Shown: positions 44,693 through 55,213, counted from the first letter of the stretch. The stretch: DNA of 64,000 nt from Exiguobacterium sp. SL-9 (GCF_004336985.1 NZ_SJUO01000003.1:186001-250000); one strand, 5' to 3'. The notes: generated by a model not told the origin, from the sequence alone. Numbers and translations: made by a program.

Positions 44693-46012
44693 TTGAAGAA
44701 CACGGTCGTGTTATTGACGATTGTCAGTGCCCTCAGCAGTCAAATCTTGCCTCAAATTTTGTTTTTGTCCATCATGGCGGTCGAAGACGGCGTCGGGCGA
44801 TTAATTCCGTTCATGATTTTTTATGTCGCGAGCATGTCGGGGCTATTGCTATGGGTGTATGTCATCGGTCGGCTTGGGTCGAAGCAAACATTTTTACTCG
44901 CGCTATCGGTCTTGGTCGTTGGTCTCATCTGCTTCTTGTTGCCGTTCGCTTGGGGCATCGAAGTGAGCGCATTTTTAGTCGGTGTCGGCTCGATTGGTGT
45001 CGGTTCGATTATGACGACGATTCTATCACAGCTAGGCGAATTGTCGGCACCCAAAGAACCGTCAGACGAAAAAGGGAGTTCGTTACCTCTTGTACTCGCC
45101 CTCTTGGCCTGGGTCGTCGCCTTCTCCTATACACTGATTCAGTCGTATAACGGGGCCGTCGTCCTTTTTCTCGTCAGTCTCGTCCTGCCGTATCTGTTCG
45201 TGAGAAAGCTTCCGCTCGAGAAAACGGCGACGTGGACTTGGGCGACGGGGAAGTTCGTGCGTGCTTTCATCGCCGTCACCGTGTTCACATTGGTCAGCCG
45301 TCTCCTCAGCCTGTTGGAAGGGGCGAGCGGGTACGTGGAAATCTTTTTATTGATGATCGTTCTGCTCGGATACGTCGGATGGGTCATGTTCCAAGAGCGG
45401 ACGCAGACTTATGTCAGCGCGACCCGGACGCGACAAGTCCAGTTGCTCTCTTTCGTTGTCGGCTTGTTCGGCGGATGGACGTTGATTGGTGCTGTGTTCG
45501 TCAGTCTGGCCTTGTACTCGTTTCAAGTGATCTTGTTCTATGTGTTTATCCCCTTCCTAGCAGGTGTCATCGGTTGGATTTTGTTGAGCCGTGTGTTCGA
45601 TGTAGCGCGCCATCCGTATTACGTCCTGCTCGTCACATCGCTGTTATTTTTCTTGAGTTTTTTTGAGCCGCTTCTGTTTATCCCTGTCTTGTTTGTGAGC
45701 GGGTACGTCCAGACGATGTATGCGAGTGCGGGTCACGTCTATTTGTACGCATCCTACGGGGACAATAAAGAGTTCGCTTCGCTGCTCTTGCAACTATGGA
45801 AACGGTTTGGGATGATCATCGCGTATTCCGCGCTCATGGTCGGATTACTCGGCTACGGTCTGTATACTGGACAGTCGGTCAATGCGGAGCTATCATTTAA
45901 AATTCCGCGCAGTTGGATGGTCGGGGTGCTCGGACTGACGTGGATCTTCAACGTTGGGTTGATCACCATCTACTGGTTTCGCATCCAAAAAACCGTTCAA
46001 ACTTCAAAATAA
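44693..46012 (+). CDS. Twelve-TM membrane protein, MFS-like
   Basis: About 439 aa from a TTG at 44693, eight bases after GGGG; GTG at 44684 and TTG at 44672 are alternatives, and the frame is open back to 44600. Around 12 hydrophobic segments arranged in two halves suggest a major-facilitator transporter, but no strong MFS motif (such as GxxxDRxGRR) is present; the loop after TM2 reads GRLGSKQT. Substrate unknown. Confidence 0.6.
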   Translation: MKNTVVLLTIVSALSSQILPQILFLSIMAVEDGVGRLIPFMIFYVASMSGLLLWVYVIGRLGSKQTFLLALSVLVVGLICFLLPFAWGIEVSAFLVGVGSIGVGSIMTTILSQLGELSAPKEPSDEKGSSLPLVLALLAWVVAFSYTLIQSYNGAVVLFLVSLVLPYLFVRKLPLEKTATWTWATGKFVRAFIAVTVFTLVSRLLSLLEGASGYVEIFLLMIVLLGYVGWVMFQERTQTYVSATRTRQVQLLSFVVGLFGGWTLIGAVFVSLALYSFQVILFYVFIPFLAGVIGWILLSRVFDVARHPYYVLLVTSLLFFLSFFEPLLFIPVLFVSGYVQTMYASAGHVYLYASYGDNKEFASLLLQLWKRFGMIIAYSALMVGLLGYGLYTGQSVNAELSFKIPRSWMVGVLGLTWIFNVGLITIYWFRIQKTVQTSK

Positions 46013-46043
46013 TTTCCTCTAGCTTTTTCATATCGGTTTTGTT

Positions 46044-46049
46044 TATAAT
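46044..46049 (+). promoter_or_regulatory. -10 element of rpoE
   Basis: A perfect TATAAT; the -35 region upstream (near 46020-46027) is poor. Confidence 0.6.
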
Positions 46050-46092
46050 GAGGAGTGATGTTTAACTAGTGACGGAAAAGGAGTGTCCTTTA

Positions 46093-46572
46093 ATGAATAA
46101 ATCGTTGATCGATTTCGTTTACGAAATTCTTCAAAAGACTGGGGAGCAACCAGTTTCATTTGATGAGATCCGTGAGCTGATCAGACAAAACTATACGTTC
46201 GCGAGTGAAGAGGAAGAGCTCGAGAAAATCGCGCAACTCTACACGGACATGAACATCGACGGACTATTCGTCAACTTGGGAGCTAACCGTTGGGCGCTTC
46301 GTGTTTGGTATCCGTTCGATAAGTCAGACGAAGATCTCGTCATCGAGGCACGCCAACGCGGTGAGCTCGATGAGTTCGAAGAAGAGATTGACGAGACGGA
46401 TGAGGGAATCGTCGACATTGAAGACGACCTTGACGTCTTTGCAAAAGGTGAAGATTTTGACGCATCTGAATTCGATGCCGAGGACGCAGCCGAAAAAGTG
46501 GAAGGCCTTGACGAGTTCGAGGACGAAGACTTGGACGACGACCTCGACTTAGAAGATGAGGATGATTTATAA
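46093..46572 (+). CDS. rpoE: RNA polymerase delta subunit RpoE
   Basis: 159 aa, ATG nine bases after AAAAGGAG. The N-terminal about 85 residues form the HARE-HTH domain (FVYEILQKTGEQPVSFDEIRELI ... NLGANRWALRVWYP). The rest is the disordered Asp/Glu tail typical of Gram-positive delta, ending in runs of D, E and L. Delta displaces nucleic acids from RNA polymerase and helps sense initiating NTP levels. It precedes pyrG as in Bacillus. Confidence 0.97.
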   Translation: MNKSLIDFVYEILQKTGEQPVSFDEIRELIRQNYTFASEEEELEKIAQLYTDMNIDGLFVNLGANRWALRVWYPFDKSDEDLVIEARQRGELDEFEEEIDETDEGIVDIEDDLDVFAKGEDFDASEFDAEDAAEKVEGLDEFEDEDLDDDLDLEDEDDL

Positions 46573-46622
46573 GAGACCGCAAAAAGCCGGGCATTTGTCC
46601 CGGCTAGGCGTGTCTCTTTTTC
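46573..46622 (+). terminator. Terminator after rpoE
   Basis: Nested hairpin: AGCCGGG/CCCGGCT inside GAGAC/GTCTC, then TTTTTCTTTTTT. Confidence 0.85.
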
Positions 46623-46657
46623 TTTTTTGACAGTTGAAAAAAAGAAAAAATAATGAC

Positions 46658-46687
46658 TTGACGACTGCATCGTCTCTGACGTAAATT
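46658..46687 (+). promoter_or_regulatory. pyrG promoter
   Basis: TTGACG (46658-46663), 18 bp, TAAATT (46682-46687). Initiation six bases on would fall on GGGCT at 46694, the start needed for reiterative G addition. Confidence 0.7.
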
Positions 46688-46693
46688 AGTCAT

Positions 46694-46765
46694 GGGCTAG
46701 TTTAGCACGTAACGATGCAGCAAAAGTGTCCTCCATTTCAGTGGGGGCACTTTTGCTTTTTTTGT
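46694..46765 (+). promoter_or_regulatory. pyrG attenuator (reiterative-transcription type)
   Basis: The predicted transcript begins GGGCT. The terminator AGCAAAAGTG (46719-46728) / CACTTTTGCT (46748-46757) plus T-run follows. Its inner 5' arm is TCCTCC (46729-46734), normally facing GGGGG (46743-46747). In B. subtilis pyrG, low CTP causes extra 5' G residues that pair with such a pyrimidine run and prevent termination. All required parts are present here. Confidence 0.8.
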
Positions 46766-46792
46766 TTTTCCGTTTCCCGTTGTGGCATTTAA

Positions 46793-48403
<1,611 letters not shown>

Positions 48404-48409
48404 GTGGCA

Positions 48410-48438
48410 GGTCACAGTCTCAGACTGTGACCTTTTTT
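48410..48438 (+). terminator. Terminator after pyrG
   Basis: GGTCACAGTC, short loop, GACTGTGACC, then TTTTTT. Confidence 0.92.
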
Positions 48439-48536
48439 CTCGGGCAAAAGGCTGATACATTCCGAAGCGCGAGATGGATACATCGATCTAGGAATCCGGG
48501 TACACTAAGAGTAGAACAGGGAGAGGGCGATGCGAC

Positions 48537-49367
48537 ATGCAGAAACGAAGGATGATGTATATCGGATATGGGGCGGCGCTCGTCACGCTTAGTCTGTTGC
48601 CGTTCGTCGTCTTGCCGACGCTATACCTTCCTTATCAACTCGGGTGGACCGGAGTGGTATTGCTCGCGCTCTCGATTGGCTTATTACGGTCGATTCGAGA
48701 GGGGTCGAATACGTACTTGAAACAGATGCTCAAAGTCACGTTCACGTTGTTCTTGTTATTCGTCTTCGTGTATTACGTCTCGTTCGGTCTCGTTTTATAC
48801 GATTCATATGGGCTCGAGCGACTGCTCGAACAGTATGAGGACCAGGCGATGTGGCTGTTTGCCGCGTTCAGTTTCCTGCAACCGATCGCGCTCCCTGTCC
48901 CAGAGGCGATCAGCGTTCCGATTGGAAGTGTCGCCCTCGGACCGCTGCGAGCGGCCTTGATCGGAAGTGTTGCGACGACGCTCGGCATTCTCGTCATGTA
49001 CGGACTTGCCCGATTCGGACGGGAACGGATCATGCGCCTCATCGACGCCGACAAACTCGCGACGTACGACCGATACGTGGACAAATACGGACTCGGCGTC
49101 TTGCTCGTCTTGTTCATCATCCCGATTTTGCCCGACGAGATCATCTGCTTAGCTGCCGGCTTCAGTCGCGTGCCGTTCCCACGTTTCGTGTTGATCGCCA
49201 TCGGTGCGAAGCTTCTCACGTCGTTCGGTCTCGCGTATTCGGTCTCACTCGGTGAATTATTTATCACCGGTGCGAGTCCGTTTGCGGTCGTCTCGGTGAC
49301 GGCGAGCCTCTTGCTCGTCATCTTGGCGCTCGTCTGGCGGAAACGAAAAAAAGGAAATTCGAATTGA
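48537..49367 (+). CDS. TVP38/TMEM64-family (VTT domain) membrane protein
   Basis: 276 aa, about six membrane segments. The VTT core is FLQPIALPVPEAISVPIGSVALGPLRAALIGSVATTLGILVMYGLARFG then LFIIPILPDEIICLAAGFSRVPFPRFVLIAIGAKL. A longer relative of the protein at 21505. Probable lipid scramblase-like role by family. It lies where spo0F follows pyrG in Bacillus, so it is part of an insertion between them. Confidence 0.85.
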   Translation: MQKRRMMYIGYGAALVTLSLLPFVVLPTLYLPYQLGWTGVVLLALSIGLLRSIREGSNTYLKQMLKVTFTLFLLFVFVYYVSFGLVLYDSYGLERLLEQYEDQAMWLFAAFSFLQPIALPVPEAISVPIGSVALGPLRAALIGSVATTLGILVMYGLARFGRERIMRLIDADKLATYDRYVDKYGLGVLLVLFIIPILPDEIICLAAGFSRVPFPRFVLIAIGAKLLTSFGLAYSVSLGELFITGASPFAVVSVTASLLLVILALVWRKRKKGNSN

Positions 49368-49409
49368 TGTCTCGAAACAGTCAGGAGCACAAATAGAGAG
49401 GACGAGGGT

Positions 49410-49958
49410 ATGGTTCATGATGAAGAATTACTGATTCGACCGATCGAGGCACGTGATTTAGATCGGTTATGGGAATTGATGTACAAAGACGAAGCGCCGG
49501 AATTTAAACAATGGGACGCTCCGTATTTTGCACATCGGGCACAAACGTATGAGGTATACCGAACGAGTGCGGACGAACACATCGGCCGTGACGACATGTG
49601 GGTCATCGAGGTCGATGGGATCGTCTACGGGACGGTTTCCTTCTATTATGAAGACGATGGACAGAACTGGCTCGAGGTCGGGATCATCCTCCATCAAGCC
49701 GACCGCTGGAATCGAGGTATCGGAACACGGGCACTCAAGCTGTGGATCGACCATCTGTTTCAGACGCTGCCGACGGTTCGTGTCGGGCTGACGACATGGT
49801 CTGGCAATGAGCGGATGATGAGAGTGGCCGAGAAGGTCGGCATGCAACTCGAAGGTCGGATTCGCCAGGTACGTGTCGTCGACAACGTGCGTTACGACTC
49901 GATTCGCATGGGTGTATTGCGAAAAGAATGGATGACAGAAAGCGCTAAGTCTCGGTAG
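49410..49958 (+). CDS. GNAT acetyltransferase, RimJ/RimL type
   Basis: 182 aa. ELLIRPIEARDLDRLWEL start, WLEVGIILHQADRWNRGIGTRALKLWIDHLF (acetyl-CoA loop) and the Arg/Gly-rich VGLTTWSGNERMMRVAEKVGMQLEGRIRQ end are typical of the Acetyltransf_3 group acting on protein N-termini or antibiotics. Target unknown. Confidence 0.88.
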   Translation: MVHDEELLIRPIEARDLDRLWELMYKDEAPEFKQWDAPYFAHRAQTYEVYRTSADEHIGRDDMWVIEVDGIVYGTVSFYYEDDGQNWLEVGIILHQADRWNRGIGTRALKLWIDHLFQTLPTVRVGLTTWSGNERMMRVAEKVGMQLEGRIRQVRVVDNVRYDSIRMGVLRKEWMTESAKSR

Positions 49959-49974
49959 AGGCTTAGCGCTTTCT
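49937..49974. terminator. Bidirectional terminator overlapping the GNAT stop
   Basis: AGAAAGCGCTAAG (49937-49949) pairs with CTTAGCGCTTTCT (49962-49974). It encodes the last residues of the GNAT protein and ends at the stop of the convergent AraC gene. Confidence 0.85.
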
Positions 49975-50728
49975 AGGTGTGGAACAATTGGCGGTATTGG
50001 AGCGGGGTCATTTGTTTGTACGTTTTGAACGTGTTGATATAAGCCGTACATGAAGCGAAGCGATATTTTTCACCGATGGTACAAATCGGCAAGTTTGTCC
50101 CGAGCAAATCAGCGATGGATGCATCGATGCGCCGGCGCCGGATGCGTTCCGGCACACTTTCGCCGACTTCCTGCTTGAATAGTGTCGACAAATAATTATT
50201 CGATAACCCGATTTGGTGGGCGATCCAAGGGAGTGACAACTCGGGCTCTTTCAAATGGTCTTCAATCAAATGAATGGCTGTCGTGACGTTCGGATTGGTC
50301 GACACGGGCGGAGATAAAAATGCCATCATCTTCGTTAAATAATCAACGATGACCGGGATCGCATAAATAAAATCAAGCGTCGTCGTCAACTCGTCAATCA
50401 AGATGAGGAGCGCGCTCGTATAATTGAGAGCGGTTTGGACGTTCGGATTATTGACTGGGATTAAGCGAATCACATGATAGACGAGCCCACGATAGTAAAA
50501 GCGGACACTCATGTACTCATCTGAGACGGGAAGCTTAAGCAAATCGAGCGTCAGTGTTTCGAGTAACTGCTCGGCCCGAATCGGATGAGAGCTACGGAGC
50601 GCACTCACGATCTGTTGGTCAAGCGTATAAAAATTTTCCACATGCTGAAAGTCATCGAACAACTTTCGATCACGATGAAGGTTGTTCAGAAATTGGCGTT
50701 TTATTTTATTTTCCAACGGATGATTCAC
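49973..50728 (-). CDS. AraC-family transcriptional regulator
   Basis: 251 aa. The C-terminal about 100 residues contain two helix-turn-helices (LSLPWIAHQIGLSNNYLSTLFKQEVGESVPERIRRRRIDAS and ICTIGEKYRFASCTAYINTFKTYKQMTPLQYRQ). The N-terminal 150 residues are helical (YYRGLVYHVIRLIPVNNPNVQTALNYTSALLILIDELTT) rather than the sugar-binding cupin, as in AraC members that sense intermediates by a helical domain. Target genes unknown. Confidence 0.9.
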   Translation of the reverse strand: MNHPLENKIKRQFLNNLHRDRKLFDDFQHVENFYTLDQQIVSALRSSHPIRAEQLLETLTLDLLKLPVSDEYMSVRFYYRGLVYHVIRLIPVNNPNVQTALNYTSALLILIDELTTTLDFIYAIPVIVDYLTKMMAFLSPPVSTNPNVTTAIHLIEDHLKEPELSLPWIAHQIGLSNNYLSTLFKQEVGESVPERIRRRRIDASIADLLGTNLPICTIGEKYRFASCTAYINTFKTYKQMTPLQYRQLFHT

Positions 50729-50755
50729 TTCTTTCGTCGTACGATCGGGAACCGT

Positions 50756-50968
50756 TTATTTATTGCGTGGAACGTTCCGCTTGGTCGCTTGTTTCAACTC
50801 GGCGATTTCGCGAGAAAAGACTTCTTCGTGGGAACGGGCGGATGATTCGAGGCGGTGTTCGAGTTCTTTGCTTTTTTGTCGATACGTTTCGGCGACTTGT
50901 TTCGTCCGCTGTTGATGCTGATTAAGCTGCTTGTTATGCGCATCGAGATCAATTGGCTTTTTCGTCAT
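50756..50968 (-). CDS. Small charged coiled-coil protein (70 aa)
   Basis: ATG 10 bases after AAAGGGG. No hydrophobic segment; almost entirely charged or Gln-rich with heptad spacing (YRQKSKELEHRLESSARSHE). I recognise no family. It lies upstream of the AraC gene on the same strand, 27 bases away. Confidence 0.55.
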   Translation of the reverse strand: MTKKPIDLDAHNKQLNQHQQRTKQVAETYRQKSKELEHRLESSARSHEEVFSREIAELKQATKRNVPRNK

Positions 50969-51198
50969 ACATGATATGCCCCTTTCAAAAGATGGTCAAA
51001 CGGACAGGTGAGGCACAAGCGAGGCTCGACCTGTAGTCTTTAAAGGAGGAAACGGCTCCTTTCCTTAGCTTACGAAGGGAGCAGTAGGTTGGAAAGTTAG
51101 GTCAACACGAAAGAAGCGGTGAAAAAGAATAAAAATGTGACAATTTTGTGTCCAGAATGTGAATCCTTTCTCACAGTATTCTAGCGATAAATGAGAAC
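50969..51198. other. Intergenic region with inverted repeats, no gene seen
   Basis: ACAGGT/ACCTGT (near 51015-51045) and AAAGGAG/CTCCTTT (near 51042-51062) form hairpins that would be in the leader of the 70-aa minus-strand gene. No known riboswitch motif and no clear promoter. Confidence 0.4.
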
Positions 51199-51231
51199 AA
51201 AAAATCCGCAGACGTGAGGTCTACGGACGAT
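51199..51231 (-). terminator. Terminator of the OYE-family gene
   Basis: On the minus strand TCCGTAGACC...GTCTGCGGA followed by TTTTTTG; one unpaired base per arm. Confidence 0.8.
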
Positions 51232-51235
51232 GATG

Positions 51236-52351
51236 TTATTTTACAGCTTGATCTTTGATCGGGAACCAACCGGCACGCGTCGTAATAGCGTTCCAAAGCG
51301 GAGCCGGAACGGCGAGTTCGGCTTGTTTGTTCAAATCGAGTTCGGTCTCGATTTCGTCTTCCCGGTCATCTTTCACTTTGTCGAGCCAATCCGGATCGAT
51401 GATGAGCTCACGGCCGAGCGCGGCGAGGTCGATGACGTTCAGTGCGTCTTCGACTTGACCTGGGCGCTGAAGCTGTCCGACTCCGATGAGCGGGACGGCA
51501 CCGTTAATGCGTTTAGCGATGCGATCAATCGACCGCTCCGTCACGTTCTCGTTTCGCATCGATCCGATGTTGAAGTTCCAGAGCGAGGCGTGGAGATAGT
51601 CGAGATTTTCCTCGAGCAACATATCGATCAATACGTCCGTATCGTCGAGCGTGATGCCTGGCTCTTCGACTTCTTCAGGGGAGAAGCGGTAGCCGATTAA
51701 GAAATCGTCTGCGCCTTCAGCTGCACGCTTCACTGAACGGATGACTTCACGTGGGAACGTGAGACGTGCGTTCACATCGCCGCCGAAGCGGTCGTCGCGT
51801 CGGTTCGAGTGAGGTGAGAAGAACTGTTGAATCAGATACGTGTTCGCCCCGTGAATCTCGACACCGTCAAATCCGGCTTCGATGGCCCGACGTGTCGCGT
51901 CGCCGAACGCCTCGATGATTGTCTCGACTTCTTCGGTCTCGAGGGCACGCGGCGTGGCGGCTCCTTCACGGACCGGTGCTACGGCGCTGGCGCTCACAGG
52001 TTGTTCGTTCGGTACGAGTTCTGGAGGAGACATACGTCCTGCATGGAAGATTTGGAGAATCGCTTTCGCACCTTCCGCTTTTAAACTCTCAGCGAGCTGA
52101 CGAAGCCCAGGGATGAATTTGTCGTCATTCACACCAAAGGCGTTCGGGAACCCTTTGCCGTCTTCGGTCACGTAAGCACATGCCGTGATGGCGAGGCCGA
52201 CGTTCTTCGCCCGCTTCCGGTAATAGGCGAGTTCGTGTTCCGACACTTCACCCGTCGGTTCTGACGAATAGTGCGTCATCGGCGCAAGTACGAGCCGATT
52301 GTGGAGCTCGACGCCGTTTTTGAATTGGAAAGGTTGTAACATGCGTTTCAT
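51236..52351 (-). CDS. NADH-dependent flavin oxidoreductase (Old Yellow Enzyme family)
   Basis: 371 aa; ATG at 52349-52351 seven bases after AAGGAGGAG, not the longer frame to 52444. FMN barrel features: NRLVLAPMTHYSS, HAGRMS, FDGVEIHGANTYLIQQFFSPHSNRRDDRFGG (substrate His/Asn and the SPHxNRRxDxYGG motif). Enzymes of this type reduce activated C=C bonds; the physiological substrate is unknown. Confidence 0.92.
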   Translation of the reverse strand: MKRMLQPFQFKNGVELHNRLVLAPMTHYSSEPTGEVSEHELAYYRKRAKNVGLAITACAYVTEDGKGFPNAFGVNDDKFIPGLRQLAESLKAEGAKAILQIFHAGRMSPPELVPNEQPVSASAVAPVREGAATPRALETEEVETIIEAFGDATRRAIEAGFDGVEIHGANTYLIQQFFSPHSNRRDDRFGGDVNARLTFPREVIRSVKRAAEGADDFLIGYRFSPEEVEEPGITLDDTDVLIDMLLEENLDYLHASLWNFNIGSMRNENVTERSIDRIAKRINGAVPLIGVGQLQRPGQVEDALNVIDLAALGRELIIDPDWLDKVKDDREDEIETELDLNKQAELAVPAPLWNAITTRAGWFPIKDQAVK

Positions 52352-52483
52352 AAAAAAACTCCTCCTTGTTGGTGATACCTTGAAGTCTAGTCTTCTCTTT
52401 TTAAAATTGCGAGCGGGACGCTTTCTGAGGAGCAGGTTGCACACTCGGTGAGCGGGTCAATGGTTGAACATGTGAGAATAGGG

Positions 52484-52576
52484 TATAATACAGGAGAAAA
52501 GTTGATAACCGGTTGGAGACTACAGAGAGACCACGACATGGGGGGCGAAGCCTTGTTTTGTTGTGGTCTCTTTTCA
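52484..52576 (+). promoter_or_regulatory. glpD promoter and leader attenuator
   Basis: TATAAT at 52484-52489 (GGGTATAAT). A terminator follows: AGAGACCAC (52526-52534) pairs with GTGGTCTCT (52563-52571), then TTTT. In B. subtilis glpD a similar leader terminator is overcome by GlpP with glycerol-3-phosphate. The GlpP target itself is not recognised here. Confidence 0.65.
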
Positions 52577-52613
52577 TATACATCTGATCGGATACATTAT
52601 AGGAGGGGACAAG

Positions 52614-54269
52614 ATGGAAATCAAAAATTTCTCAGCGAAAGAACGTGCCAAACGATATGAACAATTGACAGGGGAGCGCCATGATATTCTCGTTGTCGGC
52701 GGAGGGATCACCGGTGCTGGGATCGCACTTGACGCCGCATCCCGCGGAATGAAGACGGCCGTGCTCGAGATGCAGGACTTCGCAGCCGGAACGTCGAGCC
52801 GCTCGACGAAACTCGTCCATGGTGGATTACGTTACTTGAAACAGTTCGAAGTCGCGCTCGTCGCCGAAGTCGGGAAAGAGCGTGCCATCGTCTATGAGAA
52901 CGGGCCACACGTCACGACACCGGAACGCATGCTACTACCGATGCATAAAGGTGGCACATTCGGGCCACTCTCGACCGCAGTCGGCTTGATGGTGTATGAC
53001 TTCTTGGCTGGTGTGAAACGTGCTGAACGGCGCTTGATGTTGAAGCCGGATGAAGTCATTCAAAAAGCACCGCTCGTCAAAAAAGACGGCCTCGTCGGTG
53101 GCGGCTATTACGTCGAATACCGGACGGATGACGCCCGGATGACCATCGAAGTCGCGAAAGAGGCGGCGAACCATGGTGCCCTCTTGATGAACTATTCGAA
53201 AGTGACCGGCCTCATCTACGAGCAAGGCAAAGTCGTCGGCGTGCATGTCGAGGACCAAATCGACGGCAAGACGTATGATGTCTATGCGAAGAAAGTCATC
53301 AATGCGACCGGTCCTTGGGTCGACGTGCTCCGCGAACAGGATGGCTCGAACAAAGGGAAGATGCTTCGTTTGACGAAAGGGATTCACCTCGTCATCGACC
53401 AATCGAAATTCCCGCTCAAACAAGCCATCTACTTCGATACGCCGGATAAGCGGATGGTATTCGCGATTCCACGTGACGGGAAGGCATACGTTGGGACGAC
53501 AGACACGTTCTTCGATAAGGATAAAGCACACCCACGGATGACGACTGAGGATCGTGACTATATTTTAGAGGCGATTCACTATATGTTCCCAGACGTGAAC
53601 GTGACAGCGGACGACGTTGAGTCGAGTTGGGCCGGGATTCGTCCACTGATTTATGAAGAAGGCAAAGATCCGTCTGAAATCTCACGGAAAGATGAAGTGT
53701 GGCAGTCAGAGAGCGGCTTGATTACAATCGCCGGTGGGAAGTTGACCGGTTACCGCAAGATGTCAGAGACAGTCGTCGATTTGGTGGCGAAACTGCTCAA
53801 GCAAGAAGAAGGTATCGTCTTCCTTGCCTCGCGCACGAAACATATGCCGATGTCTGGTGGTCATGTCGGTGGTTCGAACGGGTTCGACGATTTCTTGACG
53901 AAGAAGAAGGCTGAACTGAAAAACATCGGTCTCGAGGATGACAAGGCCGAACAGCTCGTCCGTCTGTACGGATCGAATATCGACCGTGTCGTCGAACGGA
54001 TGGATACGAACGCGTACGACCTTCCCGAGATCGTCTACGCACAGCTCATTTACGGTATCGAAGAAGAGTCGGTCGTTCGAGCCATCGACTTCCTCGTCCG
54101 CCGCACTGGCGCGATGTTCTTCGACATCGATTTTGTCCGCAACTATAAAGATGGCGTGCTCCGTGCCATGGCCGACGTCTTTAAGTGGTCGGATGCCCGT
54201 CTCGCTGAAGAGCGGGCCGAAGTCGACAAAGAGATCGACCTCGCTGTCGTCCCAGTGACGGTTGAATAA
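52614..54269 (+). CDS. glpD: Aerobic glycerol-3-phosphate dehydrogenase GlpD
   Basis: 551 aa, ATG at 52614 after GGAGGGG. FAD-binding ILVVGGGITGAGIALDAASRG near the N-terminus, SSRSTKLVHGGLRYL and the C-terminal helical domain (IDRVVERM...VVRAIDFLVRRTGAMFF) are standard GlpD features. A peripheral membrane enzyme that oxidises G3P to DHAP and reduces quinone. No glpFK genes are next to it. Confidence 0.96.
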   Translation: MEIKNFSAKERAKRYEQLTGERHDILVVGGGITGAGIALDAASRGMKTAVLEMQDFAAGTSSRSTKLVHGGLRYLKQFEVALVAEVGKERAIVYENGPHVTTPERMLLPMHKGGTFGPLSTAVGLMVYDFLAGVKRAERRLMLKPDEVIQKAPLVKKDGLVGGGYYVEYRTDDARMTIEVAKEAANHGALLMNYSKVTGLIYEQGKVVGVHVEDQIDGKTYDVYAKKVINATGPWVDVLREQDGSNKGKMLRLTKGIHLVIDQSKFPLKQAIYFDTPDKRMVFAIPRDGKAYVGTTDTFFDKDKAHPRMTTEDRDYILEAIHYMFPDVNVTADDVESSWAGIRPLIYEEGKDPSEISRKDEVWQSESGLITIAGGKLTGYRKMSETVVDLVAKLLKQEEGIVFLASRTKHMPMSGGHVGGSNGFDDFLTKKKAELKNIGLEDDKAEQLVRLYGSNIDRVVERMDTNAYDLPEIVYAQLIYGIEEESVVRAIDFLVRRTGAMFFDIDFVRNYKDGVLRAMADVFKWSDARLAEERAEVDKEIDLAVVPVTVE

Positions 54270-54275
54270 TGAAAC

Positions 54276-54309
54276 GAAAGGAACCTCGCCGCGGCGAGGT
54301 TCCTTTTCA
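54276..54309. terminator. Bidirectional terminator after glpD
   Basis: AAAGGAACCTCGCC pairs with GGCGAGGTTCCTTT with almost no loop; T-runs on both sides. Confidence 0.88.
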
Positions 54310-54750
54310 TATGCCTAATTCGTCATAATACGCCATGATGCGTTCGTCGAGTGCCTCGACGACGTCCTCATCGCCCGAAAAATAAAGGATGAGATATGTC
54401 CCGTCCTCTCGGTATACTTCTGCCTCGACCGTCAACGTTGTCGGCCGCGCCTCGAAGATGACGTTAATTGTTCCGAGCGGGTGGGGCATCGCTTCGTCGA
54501 GTGTCGGGTCTGCCGCAAGTCGTTCCATCTGAGAAATGTCAGATTCTCGAATCGGCTCATCGAACGTCTCGGATAGAACAGCGAACGTATCCGCAAAGTC
54601 CCCTAATTCGGTATCGATTGAGGCGGCAAGAGGGATATCCTCTTCATAAAAGGCGTTCAGGTCGTTATCGTCGCCAAATAACGAGGCGCTGAGTGCGACC
54701 ATACTTCCAATCGTCAAGACGAACAACACGTATAACAAATATTGTTTCAT
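54307..54750 (-). CDS. Membrane-anchored protein of unknown function
   Basis: 147 aa, ATG seven bases after GGGAG. One N-terminal membrane segment (LLYVLFVLTIGSMVALSASLF), no lipobox, then an acidic extracytoplasmic domain ending in a two-strand segment (TVEAEVYREDGTYLILYFSGDEDVVEALD). I recognise no family. Confidence 0.7.
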   Translation of the reverse strand: MKQYLLYVLFVLTIGSMVALSASLFGDDNDLNAFYEEDIPLAASIDTELGDFADTFAVLSETFDEPIRESDISQMERLAADPTLDEAMPHPLGTINVIFEARPTTLTVEAEVYREDGTYLILYFSGDEDVVEALDERIMAYYDELGI

Positions 54751-54862
54751 AATGTAACTCCCATTCGCTTCATGTCTTTAGTATACCAGTGCATCATGTG
54801 TTTAGAAATGGGGACACAATGGTATTGAAAAAGATGGAAATAAGGGAGGCGGAGGTTATTCG

Positions 54863-55213
54863 ATGAAGCGAATAGTTAAGATTAGTGGTGTCGTCCTCAT
54901 CTTATTGCTCGGCGGGCTACTAGTCGACACAGATCGTCTGTTTGCCGATATCTACTATACGAAAGTGCCGAGCAGAAACGTCACCGATCAAGGGACGACA
55001 TACACGTATGAGATGATCGGTTATGACGAAGAAGGGAAGAAACGTCCGATCACGCTCCGGGCGCCGACGCGATTGGCTGAAGGTGATTTCCTAAAAGTGT
55101 ATATCAAAGACGAGGGGAAAGTGACCGCCTACGAGTCGGTAGTGGAATCCGAAGTGCCAGCCCAGTTGAAGGACGAACAGACCGACGAACCGGTATCCAT
55201 CCCGTTGCCTTGA
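54863..55213 (+). CDS. YxeA-family (DUF1093) secreted protein
   Basis: 116 aa with an N-terminal membrane or signal segment (VVLILLLGGLLV). YYTKVPSRN, YTYEMIGYDEEGKKRPITLRAPTRLAEGDFLKVYIKDEGKVTAYESV follows the YxeA OB-fold-like pattern. Function unknown. The gene stands alone. Confidence 0.82.
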   Translation: MKRIVKISGVVLILLLGGLLVDTDRLFADIYYTKVPSRNVTDQGTTYTYEMIGYDEEGKKRPITLRAPTRLAEGDFLKVYIKDEGKVTAYESVVESEVPAQLKDEQTDEPVSIPLP

